Part shown: in pieces, positions 9,381 through 18,947 of the stretch
Numbering within the stretch: the stretch's first letter is position 1
Layout: the number at the start of each line of letters is the position of its first letter
Origin: Thermoactinomyces sp. DSM 45891
Lineage (GTDB): Bacteria > Bacillota > Bacilli > Thermoactinomycetales > Thermoactinomycetaceae
Reading direction: 5' to 3'
DNA length: 64,000 nucleotides
NCBI RefSeq assembly: GCF_900119485.1
Contig: NZ_FPJZ01000001.1
Coordinates: forward strand, 223,099 to 287,098
Notes under the pieces: model-generated
Seen by the model: the letters and a program-made list of their open reading frames with translations, nothing else
Databases searched by the model: none
Told to the model about the DNA's origin: nothing
Made by a program: the position numbers and the translations under genes

Positions 9381-9983
9381 TTATTTCTTATATGTATTTA
9401 GCCCTCTAAAATGACGGTGCCGATAATAGCGGTCCAATAAAACAGCACCACCTGTAGCGACAATCGTAGCCAGTAGAGTAGGACCGATAATTTCAGTCGG
9501 ATTAGCAGAGTCATATTTCATTCGAATCCCAATCATCGTAGCGGGGATCAGCGTCAATCCAGACGTATTTAAAGCCAACAAGGTGCACATCGCTGGGGTT
9601 GCTTTATGAGGCTCTGGATTTAGCTTTTGCAACTCCTCCATCGCTTTAATCCCCATAGGAGTTGCTGCATTCCCCAATCCAAATAAATTGGCACTCATAT
9701 TGGATAAAATGTAACCCATCGCCGGATGATTTTCGGGCACACTTGGAAATAACAATTTAGCAATGGGCCTAAGAATTTTGGTGAGCTTCTTCAGAAGGCC
9801 TGAATCCTCTGCAATTTTCATCATCCCTAACCAAAAAACAAGAATACTGATAAGTCCAATACATACTGCAACAGCATCTTTTGCACCCGTTAAGGCGGCA
9901 GACGTAACCAGATCGATCTTCCCTTGAAGGACAGCAGCGATAATCCCACTTACGATCATAAATACCCAGATATAATTAATCAC
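9381..9983 (-). CDS. spmA: Spore maturation protein SpmA
   Basis: 200 residues, polytopic, with SVLVFWLGMMKIAEDSG and HPAMGYILSNMSANLFGLG, both hallmark SpmA stretches. The preferred start is GTG at 9983 (protein begins INYIWVF), which matches the N-terminus of B. subtilis SpmA and follows GGGAGG; a GTG at 10001 would add six residues. The gene overlaps the end of dacB by 8 bases, so the two are coupled. It partners SpmB in spore core dehydration. Confidence 0.93.
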   Translation of the reverse strand: MINYIWVFMIVSGIIAAVLQGKIDLVTSAALTGAKDAVAVCIGLISILVFWLGMMKIAEDSGLLKKLTKILRPIAKLLFPSVPENHPAMGYILSNMSANLFGLGNAATPMGIKAMEELQKLNPEPHKATPAMCTLLALNTSGLTLIPATMIGIRMKYDSANPTEIIGPTLLATIVATGGAVLLDRYYRHRHFRGLNTYKK

Positions 9984-11151
9984 CTTGCCCCATCCTCCCA
10001 CACATAAATGCCAATACTTCTCTCCAACTATTTAAGATACTTGGATCTTGTGTGAACTTACTGTACAGCGGAACTGTCCCTACTAACTCTTGTTCAAAAT
10101 AGACTTTCGCTGTTCCCACCAATACTCCATTTTTCTCTACCTTCTCTAGGGGATAACTAACAGTGGGTTCCATTTTTACTTGGTTTGTCTCTGAACTTTG
10201 TAATGGAAAAGATAAAGGCTTTCCAGCCACGAGGACTAAACGCTTTTTATCGTTATTTACAATCTCTGTCGAGGTGATCATCTGATCTTTCTTTACTACT
10301 TCCTTAAGCTGAAAGTTTTGGAATCCATAATCAAACAAATTCATATGGTCTTTCCAGTCATCTCCATCATTTAAGGTGACTGCAATTAACTGTTGCCCAT
10401 CTTTTGTCGCGGAGGTAACGAGTGTTCGCTTAGCCTGCTTCGTATACCCTGTCTTAACCCCATCTGCAAAGGGATACATTTTCAGAAGTTTATTTTTGTT
10501 TAATAGCGTACGTTTCCACTCTTCACCCGGCCACTCTACCGTCTTTAACTCCGTTTTAACAATTTGCTGAAAAATAGGATTTCGGAGAGCATACTGGGTT
10601 AATAATGCAAGATCCTTCGCAGATGAATAATGTTTCTCTTCATCTAAACCATGCGGATTTGTAAAATGAGTATGTTGAAGCCCTAATTCTTGTGCTTTCT
10701 CATTCATTAAATAAACAAAGCCTTGCAACGAACCGCCAATATGCTGTGCGATCGCGGTAGCAGCATCATTTCCTGAACGTAACATCAGTCCATATAGAAG
10801 GGCCTCCAGAGGTACTTTCTCACCCGCTTTTAAATAAATAGATGATCCTTCTACTCCCACTGCACTGGGCTGAATCGTAACAAGATCTTGTAGATCTCCT
10901 TTTTCGACCGCAAGGAGAGCCGTCATAATCTTGGTCAGACTTGCAATTTTCATCTCATCATTTTCTTTTTTTGCATATAAGACTCGTCCCGAAGTTTGAT
11001 CTAATAAAATCGATGCAGCAGCACTATCTCCAATTTTGAAAGAGATTTGCTGTGCTTGATCTTGATTTTCTTGGCTATAAATTCGTGTGGGAAACATAGA
11101 GCAAACCATACAAATGATGCAAAGTCCGGTGATAACCCGCCACTTCTTCAC
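9976..11151 (-). CDS. dacB: Sporulation D-alanyl-D-alanine carboxypeptidase (PBP5*, DacB)
   Basis: A class A low-molecular-weight penicillin-binding protein with SLTKIM (SxxK serine), RSGNDAA (SxN) and DGVKTGYT (KTG), followed by the C-terminal beta domain. A signal peptide (KKWRVITGLCIICMVCSMF) is at the N-terminus. GTG at 11151 lies 6 bases after GAGGTG and is preferred over the ATG at 11187, which has no ribosome site. It trims cross-links in spore cortex peptidoglycan. Placement before spmA-spmB supports dacB rather than dacA. Confidence 0.9.
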   Translation of the reverse strand: MKKWRVITGLCIICMVCSMFPTRIYSQENQDQAQQISFKIGDSAAASILLDQTSGRVLYAKKENDEMKIASLTKIMTALLAVEKGDLQDLVTIQPSAVGVEGSSIYLKAGEKVPLEALLYGLMLRSGNDAATAIAQHIGGSLQGFVYLMNEKAQELGLQHTHFTNPHGLDEEKHYSSAKDLALLTQYALRNPIFQQIVKTELKTVEWPGEEWKRTLLNKNKLLKMYPFADGVKTGYTKQAKRTLVTSATKDGQQLIAVTLNDGDDWKDHMNLFDYGFQNFQLKEVVKKDQMITSTEIVNNDKKRLVLVAGKPLSFPLQSSETNQVKMEPTVSYPLEKVEKNGVLVGTAKVYFEQELVGTVPLYSKFTQDPSILNSWREVLAFMCGRMGQGD

Positions 11152-11220
11152 TACATCCACCTCGTCCATCATAGGGGTTTGTACCATTTATATGCGGACA
11201 GGTCTTCGTTATGATGGAAC

Positions 11221-11251
11221 AAAAAAAGAATATGGCGTTTATCTCCATATC
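11221..11251 (-). terminator. Terminator after ytfJ
   Basis: Arms GAATATGG (11228-11235) and CCATATCC (11244-11251) with a 7-T run on the minus strand at 11221-11227. It separates ytfJ from dacB. Confidence 0.75.
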
Positions 11252-11262
11252 CTTTCTTCTAC

Positions 11263-11760
11263 CTATTCACATTCAGGATGACATCCTCCATCATGAGAGT
11301 GGTGATGTTTTTTCCTCGAGAATCGTTCAAACAATTGGGGTACAGAGTCGATTAAACGATCATACAAATGGTTAGCGCCCTCTAAGTTAAGAAGACGAAT
11401 ACCATGGGGACCTACTACAATGAAAGCAACCGGAGTAATCGATACCCCACCCCCACTACCCCCACCAAATGGGTAATGTTGTTTATTAGATCCAGAGTTA
11501 GATTCATCACGTCGTTCACTTCGGCGGTCTGTAGAAGACTCTGAACGAGATGAACGGGTTTCTTGAGTTTGTATTTTTCCAAGTCCTGCAAATTCAGAAC
11601 CACCTGCGGCAAAACCAAATCCTACTTTTGACACAGGAATGATGATTTGACCATCAACCGTTTCTACCGGCTCACCAATGATGGTATTTACATCAATCAT
11701 TTCCTTCAAATTTTCCATTGCCGTCATCATTAAGCCTTGAATTGGGTGCTCGCCTGCCAT
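11263..11760 (-). CDS. ytfJ: GerW/YtfJ-family sporulation protein
   Basis: 165 residues. The N-terminal half has IDVNTIIGEPVETVDGQIII and VSKVGFGFAAGGSEF, the signature of the YtfJ/GerW family. The middle is Ser/Arg-rich and low complexity, then comes FGGGSGGGVSITPVAFIVVG and a His-rich tail. The ATG at 11760 follows GGGAGG; a longer frame reaching 11835 lies inside ytfI. In B. subtilis ytfJ (gerW) is a forespore gene paired with ytfI, as here, and affects germination with L-alanine. Confidence 0.9.
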   Translation of the reverse strand: MAGEHPIQGLMMTAMENLKEMIDVNTIIGEPVETVDGQIIIPVSKVGFGFAAGGSEFAGLGKIQTQETRSSRSESSTDRRSERRDESNSGSNKQHYPFGGGSGGGVSITPVAFIVVGPHGIRLLNLEGANHLYDRLIDSVPQLFERFSRKKHHHSHDGGCHPECE

Positions 11761-12419
11761 GTCCGTTCCCTCCCTTTTCGCATTTGGATCCAGAGACGGG
11801 TCACTACAACGATAGCATGCCACACCCGAAAGCAAACTATACTATGGAAATACATATTGAAAGCAAGTTGATTGAAATGAGGAATCACATCGATCTCAGG
11901 CGCTTTTTTCCACTTAATATAATTTCCAACTACACTGATCAAAAATGATTTGATTCCCCAAACAAGGCCTGTCAGCACTCCAGCTTCAGCGGCATCACCA
12001 GTACCTACTTGGGTCTTCCATTCTAAGTCCTTACAACATATCTTGGAGCAAAAATTGCGGATTAATGGAAAGAGATCCTGTACTCGTTCCAATGTCTCTG
12101 AAAATCGCTCTCTTGCATTCTTAAATCCAGACCAATCAATGCTTTCCTTGCTTTTCCCAGAATGAACAGTAGAGTTTCCTGCATCGGCGCTCCAGTCGAA
12201 TTGATACAAGATTCCCGTTCCCTTTTGTGAGTCACTATCCATATGGATTTCCGAAATTCGCATCGTATAACGGATAAGCCCATAAAATGCCTTTACACGA
12301 ATGTGTCCATCATCCATCTTACCTTCACGTTGATATTCCAATGCAATTTGAACGTTCGAACATACAATTAAGATAAGTACAACAAGTAAAATAAGAAAAA
12401 TCCAAACAAAAATTTGCAC
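11730..12419 (-). CDS. ytfI: DUF2953 membrane protein YtfI
   Basis: About 229 residues. An N-terminal membrane segment (QIFVWIFLILLVVLILIVCS) precedes a soluble domain with VKAFYGLIRYTMRISEI and a cysteine-bearing helix SKICCKDLEWKTQVGTGDAAEAG, typical of DUF2953. The start is probably GTG at 12419 (after AGGTGAGG); GTG at 12428 is possible. The 3' end overlaps ytfJ by 31 bases. Function is unknown; pairing with ytfJ suggests a sporulation role. Confidence 0.85.
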   Translation of the reverse strand: MQIFVWIFLILLVVLILIVCSNVQIALEYQREGKMDDGHIRVKAFYGLIRYTMRISEIHMDSDSQKGTGILYQFDWSADAGNSTVHSGKSKESIDWSGFKNARERFSETLERVQDLFPLIRNFCSKICCKDLEWKTQVGTGDAAEAGVLTGLVWGIKSFLISVVGNYIKWKKAPEIDVIPHFNQLAFNMYFHSIVCFRVWHAIVVVTRLWIQMRKGRERTWQASTQFKA

Positions 12420-12466
12420 GTACCTCACCTACCCGTATTAGGTAGTATGAGCTTGAATAAAAGGGT

Positions 12467-13051
12467 TTAAACCTTCTCTACACCTAAGCGTTCAAATAAT
12501 TCATGACGTTCCTGCTCCATCTCTTGCCAGTTAAAAAGGCTATCCGGCGCAGGTAAATCTTCCAATTTATTTAAACCGAAATACTCAAGAAATTCCTTGG
12601 TTGTACCTAGTAAAATCGGACGACCCGGTCCTTCCGCGCGCCCAGTTTCTCGAACTAGCCCTTTTCGTTGCAACAACTGAACCGTACGATCTGTCTTCAC
12701 TCCACGAACCTCTTCGATCTCCAAACGTGTAATCGGTTGACGATACGCAATAATCGCCAATGTTTCCAAAGCCGCACGCGATAATTGGGACCTTGTGGGT
12801 GCACTGGCCAGCTTTTCTAAGTACCTATTATGCTCTGCCAGAGTCGTAATCTGGTACACTTTTGCCACTTGAACAATCTGAATTCCTCGCTGGTCTAACT
12901 TCCACTCCATCATCATCTCATTCACAAACATTTGAACCTCTTGCTTAGAAAGCTCCGTGATCTCGGATAACTCTTTTACACTCAGCCCCTCATCTCCAGC
13001 CGCAAATAGCAACCCTTCGATAATGGCTTTACATTCTCTGTTTTCTATCAT
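12467..13051 (-). CDS. scpB: Segregation and condensation protein B
   Basis: 194 residues with two winged-helix domains: EGLLFAAGDEGLSVKELSEI at the start and ALETLAIIAYRQPITRLEIE in the middle, the classic ScpB signature. It forms the kleisin-associated part of the SMC condensin that organises and separates the chromosome. The ATG overlaps the scpA stop by 4 bases. Confidence 0.95.
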   Translation of the reverse strand: MIENRECKAIIEGLLFAAGDEGLSVKELSEITELSKQEVQMFVNEMMMEWKLDQRGIQIVQVAKVYQITTLAEHNRYLEKLASAPTRSQLSRAALETLAIIAYRQPITRLEIEEVRGVKTDRTVQLLQRKGLVRETGRAEGPGRPILLGTTKEFLEYFGLNKLEDLPAPDSLFNWQEMEQERHELFERLGVEKV

Positions 13052-13800
13052 GAGGTCACCTCCTGCACAAACGGTTCAATCAAGATATCAGCAAAAAGGT
13101 CATACTGGCTACATCTGATCCGTTTCGTCTTCATTAATTCAAGAAGAGCCAAAAAAGTCGTAATGACTCGTTCCTTACTCATCTTCGACCAATCTAACAA
13201 AGACGTAAATAAAATCCGCCCCTGAATGGCTAATTCCTGAACAATCTCTTCCATGCGATCGCTTACTGAGATTTCCTCGCGTGCGAGCTTGGTCATTGGT
13301 TCTTTTTTGGGCGAATGGCTCTGAAACGCGAGGACAAATGCTTGTAAGAGGTCATCCGTTGTCAAGCCTGCTACTGGACTTTCAACAGGAGCAAAAGAGC
13401 TTAAATCTGTTGGCAGTCGTGTATAAACACGACTGCGTTCTTCTTCCTGCTCCCGCAACATTTCCCCTAATCGTTTGTAGCGTTTATACTCCAACAACTT
13501 CTCAACTAACTCTTCCCTAGGGTCCATCCACTCATCATCCATAAAGCCAAGTGCTTCTTCGAAAATCTCTTGTTTTGGAAGTAGCATCCGGCTCTTAATG
13601 GCTAATAATGTAGCAGCCATCACGATAAACTCACTTGCTACCTCTATCTCGTAGTGGTTTGCTTCTTGAATCATGTTCATATATTGATCTGTAATCTGAG
13701 AAATAGGCACTTCATAGATATCCACCTCAGATTGATCAATCAGATGAAGTAATAAATCTAGAGGGCCTTCAAACGAATTCAGTTTAAATTTTACTTCCAC
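13048..13800 (-). CDS. scpA: Segregation and condensation protein A (kleisin)
   Basis: 250 residues beginning VKFKLNSFEGPLDLLLHLI, the ScpA N-terminal SMC-binding motif, then AATLLAIKSRMLLPK and a C-terminal winged helix (TTFLALLELMKTKRIRCSQ). It bridges the SMC heads with ScpB. The start is GTG with a weak ribosome site, 21 bases after ribH, suggesting expression by read-through from the rib operon or from a promoter inside ribH. Confidence 0.95.
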   Translation of the reverse strand: MEVKFKLNSFEGPLDLLLHLIDQSEVDIYEVPISQITDQYMNMIQEANHYEIEVASEFIVMAATLLAIKSRMLLPKQEIFEEALGFMDDEWMDPREELVEKLLEYKRYKRLGEMLREQEEERSRVYTRLPTDLSSFAPVESPVAGLTTDDLLQAFVLAFQSHSPKKEPMTKLAREEISVSDRMEEIVQELAIQGRILFTSLLDWSKMSKERVITTFLALLELMKTKRIRCSQYDLFADILIEPFVQEVTS

Positions 13801-13821
13801 AGGTATTCATCACGACTTTCT

Positions 13822-14295
13822 TTATCCGAGTAATTCGCGTTGTAGGCTTGCCATTTCAATAGCCCCTACAGCTACTTCATACCCTTTATTCCCTGCTTTC
13901 GTTCCCGCCCGCTCAATTGCTTGTTCAATATTCTCTGTCGTAATAACACCAAACAGCACAGGTAGGCGGTGGCGAACACTTGCACTAGCTACTCCCTTAG
14001 CTACCTCATTACACACATAATCATAATGGGTCGTGGAACCGCGGATCACACACCCTAACGTAATAATCGCATCATACTTCTTAGAAGCCGCCATCTCTTC
14101 TACAATTAGCGGAATCTCAAATGCACCTGGCACCCAAGCTATCTCTATATTCTCTTGTTCTGCACCATGACGCAAGAGGGCATCTTTTGCACCACCCAAT
14201 AATTTGCTCGTAATAAACTCATTAAATCGAGCTACCACAATCCCAAAACGATATCCTTGCGCAGTTAATTTACCTTCATATACTTTTTCTACCAT
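13822..14295 (-). CDS. ribH: 6,7-dimethyl-8-ribityllumazine synthase
   Basis: About 157 residues with [33 protein letters not shown] and [18 protein letters not shown], whose His is the catalytic residue. It joins the ribitylamino-uracil and dihydroxybutanone phosphate to make lumazine. The ATG at 14295 lies 9 bases after AAAGGAGA; GTG at 14304 is too close to that site. It is the last gene of the FMN-controlled rib operon. Confidence 0.96.
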   Translation of the reverse strand: MVEKVYEGKLTAQGYRFGIVVARFNEFITSKLLGGAKDALLRHGAEQENIEIAWVPGAFEIPLIVEEMAASKKYDAIITLGCVIRGSTTHYDYVCNEVAKGVASASVRHRLPVLFGVITTENIEQAIERAGTKAGNKGYEVAVGAIEMASLQRELLG

Positions 14296-14310
14296 CAAAA
14301 TCACTCTCCT

Positions 14311-15510
14311 TTAGATCCACTGTAATTGATGTCCTAATTTTTCTTTCTTTGTGACTAAATAACGTTTATTTTCTGTATATGGCTGAATCTCAATAGGCAC
14401 TCTCTCTAGTACTTCGATTCCAGACTGCTGTAAACCCGATACTTTCCGGGGATTATTCGTAATCAAATGAACCTCCTTGACACCTAGATCACGTAATATT
14501 TGCGCTGCGCTTTGGTAGTCGCGCCTGTCATCTGGAAAACCAAGATGGAGATTTGCTTCCACCGTGTCCAGGCCTTGGTCTTGTAATTGGTAAGCACGCA
14601 TCTTATTTAACAGTCCGATTCCGCGCCCCTCTTGAGGAAGATAGATAAAGATGCCACTGCCATTTTCTTCAATCATCAATAGGGATTCATGCAGTTGCGA
14701 ACCACAATCACAACGACGGGAGGTAAATAGATCACCAGTCATACATTCCGAATGCACCCTAACTAAGACAGGCTTTTCTGGAGATAAAGTTCCCTTGACC
14801 AAAGCAATTTGCTCTTTTCCATCAGGTGCTGTATAAGCAATCATCCGAAAATCTCCGTATTCTGTTGGAAGGTGAATCTCCTCACGCCTCTCAACGCTTG
14901 GTTCTTGTGCTAAACGATATTGGATTAAATCTTGAATCGTAATCATTTTGAGATCCCATTTTGTTGCAAAGGGGATTAGATCTGGAACGCGGGCCATCGT
15001 TCCATCTTCATTTAAAATTTCACAGAGTACCCCAGCGGGTGAGGAACCACAAAGCTTCGCGAGATCAACTGCTGCTTCTGTATGTCCCGGTCTCTCTATC
15101 ACTCCACCTTCTCTTGCGATTAGAGGAAAAATGTGACCTGGTCGCCGAAAATCTTGTGCTTGTTTGGTCTCATCGATTAAATCGACCACCGTCTGCGAAC
15201 GTTCCAAGGCAGAGATCCCTGTATGTAAGGTTTGAGAGTCAACGGAAACGGTAAATGCAGTTCCATGTTTGTCGGTATTATCGTTTTCCTCAATCATGTA
15301 AGGAAGCTTCAATTGCTTCGCCCTCTTTGCTGTGATCGGCACACACACAAGTCCACGACCCTGGGATACCATAAAATTAATTAACTCCGGTGTTGCATAT
15401 TCAGCGAGCGCCACGAGGTCCCCTTCATTTTCTCGGTCTTCGTCATCCACCACGATAATCATTTTTCCTTGCTTTAGATCAGTAATTGCTTCTTCAATCG
15501 TATGGAACAT
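14311..15510 (-). CDS. ribBA: Bifunctional dihydroxybutanone-phosphate synthase / GTP cyclohydrolase II
   Basis: 399 residues. The N-terminal half (1-200) is the RibB synthase with [13 protein letters not shown] and [12 protein letters not shown]. The C-terminal half is GTP cyclohydrolase II with the zinc-binding [20 protein letters not shown] and [20 protein letters not shown]. It provides both precursors of riboflavin, one from ribulose 5-phosphate and one from GTP. It lies between ribE and ribH. Confidence 0.96.
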   Translation of the reverse strand: MFHTIEEAITDLKQGKMIIVVDDEDRENEGDLVALAEYATPELINFMVSQGRGLVCVPITAKRAKQLKLPYMIEENDNTDKHGTAFTVSVDSQTLHTGISALERSQTVVDLIDETKQAQDFRRPGHIFPLIAREGGVIERPGHTEAAVDLAKLCGSSPAGVLCEILNEDGTMARVPDLIPFATKWDLKMITIQDLIQYRLAQEPSVERREEIHLPTEYGDFRMIAYTAPDGKEQIALVKGTLSPEKPVLVRVHSECMTGDLFTSRRCDCGSQLHESLLMIEENGSGIFIYLPQEGRGIGLLNKMRAYQLQDQGLDTVEANLHLGFPDDRRDYQSAAQILRDLGVKEVHLITNNPRKVSGLQQSGIEVLERVPIEIQPYTENKRYLVTKKEKLGHQLQWI

Positions 15511-15527
15511 CTTATCGTCTCCCCCTT

Positions 15528-16181
15528 TTATAGAAAACCGGCCCTTTGTAAAGTCGTATATTGTACTCCATCAGATGAGATCGCTGTCTCTGAGTGAATC
15601 CCAGTCCATTTTGCTATATATTTGGCCATCATATCGCACTCAATATTGACCCGATCGCCCGCTACAAGAGAACCAAACTGCGTTTCTCTCATAGTGTGGG
15701 GAATCAAGGATACAGAAAAAGTCGTATCCTTCACCTCAATTAAAGTTAGACTTGTGCCATTGATTGCAATGGAGCCTTTGGGAATCATAAACTGGGTCCA
15801 GTTTGATTCGATTTCAAATTGAAATAAGACTGCATTCTCGGCAGGTTGTTGCTTTATAAGAATTGCCACTCCATCGACATGTCCCTGAACGAAGTGTCCT
15901 CCTATCCGATCACCCAGAGACATGGCACGCTCTAAATTAACTGGATCCCCTGAACGAAGAAACCGTAAGCAGGTCCGTTGATATGTTTCAGGCATCACAT
16001 CGGCATAGAAAATACCATGGTCTATTTTGGTAACCGTAAGACAAACACCATTTACCGCAATACTGTCGCCTAGTTTTGTCCCTTCCAATACTTTTTGACA
16101 TCCAATCGCTAACACTTGTGTTCGGCCAACTGTATGAATACGTGATACATACCCCACCTCTTCGATAATTCCTGTAAACAT
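15528..16181 (-). CDS. ribE: Riboflavin synthase alpha chain
   Basis: 217 residues with two lumazine-binding repeats. [10 protein letters not shown] at the N-terminus and the paired motifs [13 protein letters not shown] and [15 protein letters not shown] mark the family. It dismutates two lumazines to riboflavin. ATG at 16181 is preferred over an in-frame GTG at 16193 because the AAGGAAGG site fits it. It follows the FMN riboswitch directly; in B. subtilis ribD comes first, but here there is no room for it. Confidence 0.95.
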   Translation of the reverse strand: MFTGIIEEVGYVSRIHTVGRTQVLAIGCQKVLEGTKLGDSIAVNGVCLTVTKIDHGIFYADVMPETYQRTCLRFLRSGDPVNLERAMSLGDRIGGHFVQGHVDGVAILIKQQPAENAVLFQFEIESNWTQFMIPKGSIAINGTSLTLIEVKDTTFSVSLIPHTMRETQFGSLVAGDRVNIECDMMAKYIAKWTGIHSETAISSDGVQYTTLQRAGFL

Positions 16182-16214
16182 GGATCTGTTCACCTTCCTT
16201 CTGTATGTAGTACG

Positions 16215-16244
16215 TAAAAAACCCCAACGATTTTTTCGCTGGGG
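16215..16244 (-). terminator. Regulatory terminator of the FMN riboswitch
   Basis: CCCCA...TGGGG hairpin (16222-16244) followed on the minus strand by TTTTTT (16216-16221). It lies between the FMN aptamer and ribE, where the riboswitch would end transcription when FMN is bound. Confidence 0.8.
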
Positions 16245-16369
16245 CTGTTTTAGGCATGGGAAAGAAACGTTACGACTATTACTTATTTTGCTATTTTATG
16301 TACAGCAAAATAAACCTTGAAAGGTTGAGTTTTTGAAAAAATCAACGCTCAAGGAGTCGTTCCATATCA

Positions 16370-16503
16370 TCCTTCTCCCATCCAGACTATACTGTCGGCT
16401 CCGGAGTTTCACCGAATCCACCGCTAAAAGCGGGTCACGGGCTAAGGCGCAATCTATACACGCCATCACCGCCGGTAGGGAATTTCACCCTGCCCCGAAG
16501 GAT
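16370..16503 (-). ncRNA. FMN riboswitch (RFN element)
   Basis: Read on the minus strand, the conserved RFN blocks appear in order: CTTCGGGGCAGGGTGAAATT, CCCTACCGGCGGTGAT, GCCCGTGACCCGC, GGATTCGGTGAAACTCCGG and GCCGACAGTATAGTCTGGAT, ending with GGGAGAAGG. This is a full-length six-helix aptamer. With the terminator at 16215-16244 it should switch off ribE-ribBA-ribH when FMN is plentiful. Confidence 0.97.
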
Positions 16504-16514
16504 GTAACATTGGT

Positions 16515-16543
16515 ATTAAATTATGATTTGTGCAACAAGTCAA
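16515..16543 (-). promoter_or_regulatory. Likely sigma-A promoter of the rib operon
   Basis: On the minus strand TTGACT (16543-16538), a 17-base spacer and TTTAAT (16520-16515) lie just upstream of the FMN aptamer. The -35 is near consensus and the -10 fair. Confidence 0.6.
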
Positions 16544-16604
16544 GTATATCTTGTGGGGAAAAAATTGTCTAGGGATTATCCGTTTCCTCTGATTTACCTA
16601 ATGT

Positions 16605-18566
16605 TTATTTCATTGTTATTATAAATTTCGATCCTGGCACGCCGGCAAATACGATCGTCCCACTCTTAGGCAGAGTCACCTGGTTATTGCCGCTGACGAT
16701 GGAATAATGTAGGGGATACTCCCCCTTTTCATCATATACTGCAAAAGAGCCTTGCTGTGGAAGATTGACTGTCATTAAGATTAATTTGCCTTCAGCCTCT
16801 GCCGGGATGGTAAACCATTGGGCATGTCCATTCGCCGGAATTGTCACCCTGAACTGAGTCCCCACATCGATCCGTTTTACATACATTTCACTCACAAGTA
16901 TCTGTTCGTTTAACCTCAAATATTCGATACCGTTTTCCGTATAGAACTGGGCTTCGATCGTATCCCTACCTGATAATCCTGGGATCTGGATCTGACTCAC
17001 TGCCGTATTCGGACCCGTAATCTTTTTATCCTGCCAATAGCCTGGAAAACCATCTGTTAGGCTAATCTGGATGGACAGTTCCCCAAAAAAATAAGACTCG
17101 GACGTGTATTTTTCATTCACGATATAGTACTTATCGTGTTCTCGTTTTGCCCAATATTTGATCGTCTCCTTTGGTAGCACGTTCTCTTCCAATTTCTCCG
17201 CTTCGTATCCTGAAAAAGCTAACTGTCCAAACCCTGGCATTGATTCATAACTTCTTATCCACAAATACGTGCGTCCGTTCCTCTCGGTAACGAAGCTAAT
17301 CTTGGAGGTTCCTCTCTCATTGATAAAGCTTCCATCCGAGGTATACCAATACTTCGTCTCCACATCCGCTGGAATAGACAGCCCTCCATCCTGATTGATC
17401 TCTATCCGGAATTGCTGGTCATTTCTGGCGTAATATCCTGCTTGCTTCAATACGTCTCGAGGTATCTTGGTCTTTATGGGCTTGCCGAATGATTTGTTTG
17501 ACTTGATACTCTCGATTTCTCCCTTCTCCTTAAGTGTTTGTAGCAGCAATTCACTTGCCAGAAATTGATTCGCTACACTGTTACCGCCAGATGATAACAC
17601 AGCAGCTGCTATCTTTTTTTCAGGCAGCACGATAAAAGAAGCAGCATATAGGGGCAAGTCCCCACCCTTGCTCAAGCCCTTTATTCCATAAACATCGAAT
17701 GGGTACAGCTTCACACTGTCCCAACCCAGACCGTAATTGCTACTATCATCAACGTCTTCCGGCCAAATGCCTTTCTTGTATTCCTCCTGCTCCATCGCCT
17801 GAATCGATTTTTTAGAAAGAATATTGTTGGCTTGTCCCATAAATATTTGCGAGAATCGCACCATATCTTCTGCCGTGGAAAAAATCCCTCCTGAGGCGAT
17901 CGCATTCACAAAACTATTGGGAAGCTGTCTTGGATAATCTGGTATATGTAAATCGGGAAACTTGTTTCCTCTCAAATCGTCCTGTGGCGTTTTCGTATCA
18001 CTCATCTGCAAATGTTCTGTAAAAAACTGATGTATAAACGTAGTAAAGCTCGTGCAGCTGACTCTTTCAACAAGAATCTCAGCAAGTGTAAAACTGCTAT
18101 TACTGTACACCGAAAATGCTCCGGGGTTCGCCTTCAGGGTCTGCCCAGATAATGTCTGCAGAAATGTATCATGGGCATACGTATCATTGTCTTCGAACAA
18201 AGTTTCATTCGTAGATCCAGTACCTCGTAGACCGGAGGAGTGATTCAACAGCATGCGCGGAGTAATGTACTTATGCCGTCCGTCCTTCATCTTGAAATCG
18301 GTTAAATACTGGACGAGGGGAGTATCGAGATCGATTTTTCCTTCATCTACCAATTTCATGACGGCAGCGGCGCCAAATACTTTACTGACTGAGGCGATAC
18401 CATACAATGTATCATTGGTCACTGACTGATCGTACTTACCAATCTGCCCAGACAACGTGATGTTTCCATTGTCAATCAGCGCATACTGTACACTGGATGT
18501 TTCAGTGGAATCGAGTAGCAATCGAGCCTTCTCAGCAACAATTTTTCCTAATTTATGTTTGTTCAC
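16605..18566 (-). CDS. Beta-lactamase-family serine hydrolase
   Basis: 653 residues. The first about 350 form a class C beta-lactamase/esterase fold: ASVSKVFG (SxxK serine), VYSNSSFTLAE (YSN motif) and NHSSGLRGTGS. The remaining about 300 residues are beta-rich and of unknown role, ending with a small domain around ANGHAQWFTIPAEAEGKLIL. No signal peptide or membrane anchor is seen, so it may act in the cytoplasm. The GTG start follows GAGGAGG. Candidate substrates are D-amino peptides or esters; none can be chosen from the sequence. Confidence 0.85.
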   Translation of the reverse strand: MNKHKLGKIVAEKARLLLDSTETSSVQYALIDNGNITLSGQIGKYDQSVTNDTLYGIASVSKVFGAAAVMKLVDEGKIDLDTPLVQYLTDFKMKDGRHKYITPRMLLNHSSGLRGTGSTNETLFEDNDTYAHDTFLQTLSGQTLKANPGAFSVYSNSSFTLAEILVERVSCTSFTTFIHQFFTEHLQMSDTKTPQDDLRGNKFPDLHIPDYPRQLPNSFVNAIASGGIFSTAEDMVRFSQIFMGQANNILSKKSIQAMEQEEYKKGIWPEDVDDSSNYGLGWDSVKLYPFDVYGIKGLSKGGDLPLYAASFIVLPEKKIAAAVLSSGGNSVANQFLASELLLQTLKEKGEIESIKSNKSFGKPIKTKIPRDVLKQAGYYARNDQQFRIEINQDGGLSIPADVETKYWYTSDGSFINERGTSKISFVTERNGRTYLWIRSYESMPGFGQLAFSGYEAEKLEENVLPKETIKYWAKREHDKYYIVNEKYTSESYFFGELSIQISLTDGFPGYWQDKKITGPNTAVSQIQIPGLSGRDTIEAQFYTENGIEYLRLNEQILVSEMYVKRIDVGTQFRVTIPANGHAQWFTIPAEAEGKLILMTVNLPQQGSFAVYDEKGEYPLHYSIVSGNNQVTLPKSGTIVFAGVPGSKFIITMK

Positions 18567-18947
18567 TATTTTTCCTCCTCGTATAGTCAGTTTTCAGTCC
18601 TCATAAAAACTCCATTTCCAGTTAAAAATGCTCTTTGACAACAAATACCTCAGTTTCCAAAAGAGGTGGACTTTTCAGGATGTCCCTAGATAATGGAGCA
18701 TCTCATCTTCGAGATCAGGTTGTCACGGTGTATGATTACTACTCTCCTGTACCCCTAATACTATTGAAGTAGATCATTTTCAACTATAGAGGTTGATTAC
18801 ATGAACATTACTTATTTGTAAGGTTGATTACATAGTAAGCAAAAAAAGAAGTTCCTTTTCAAAAGCTGAAGGAACTTCTTAATATACCGTTTCTTATTCA
18901 AATATCCCGTCCACTGCAAGCTCATCCAGCCTAGACTGGCACTTACG
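18567..18947. other. 381-base gap between the hydrolase and ctaA
   Basis: No coding sequence is supported here. The gap holds the ctaA terminator (18838-18880), a 13-base direct repeat AGGTTGATTACAT at 18790-18802 and 18821-18833, and presumably the hydrolase promoter, which I cannot place with confidence. Confidence 0.5.
18838..18880 (-). terminator. Terminator after ctaA
   Basis: AAGAAGTTCCTT and AAGGAACTTCTT arms pair and are followed by a run of seven or eight T on the minus strand. It is placed 68 bases after the ctaA stop. Confidence 0.85.
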
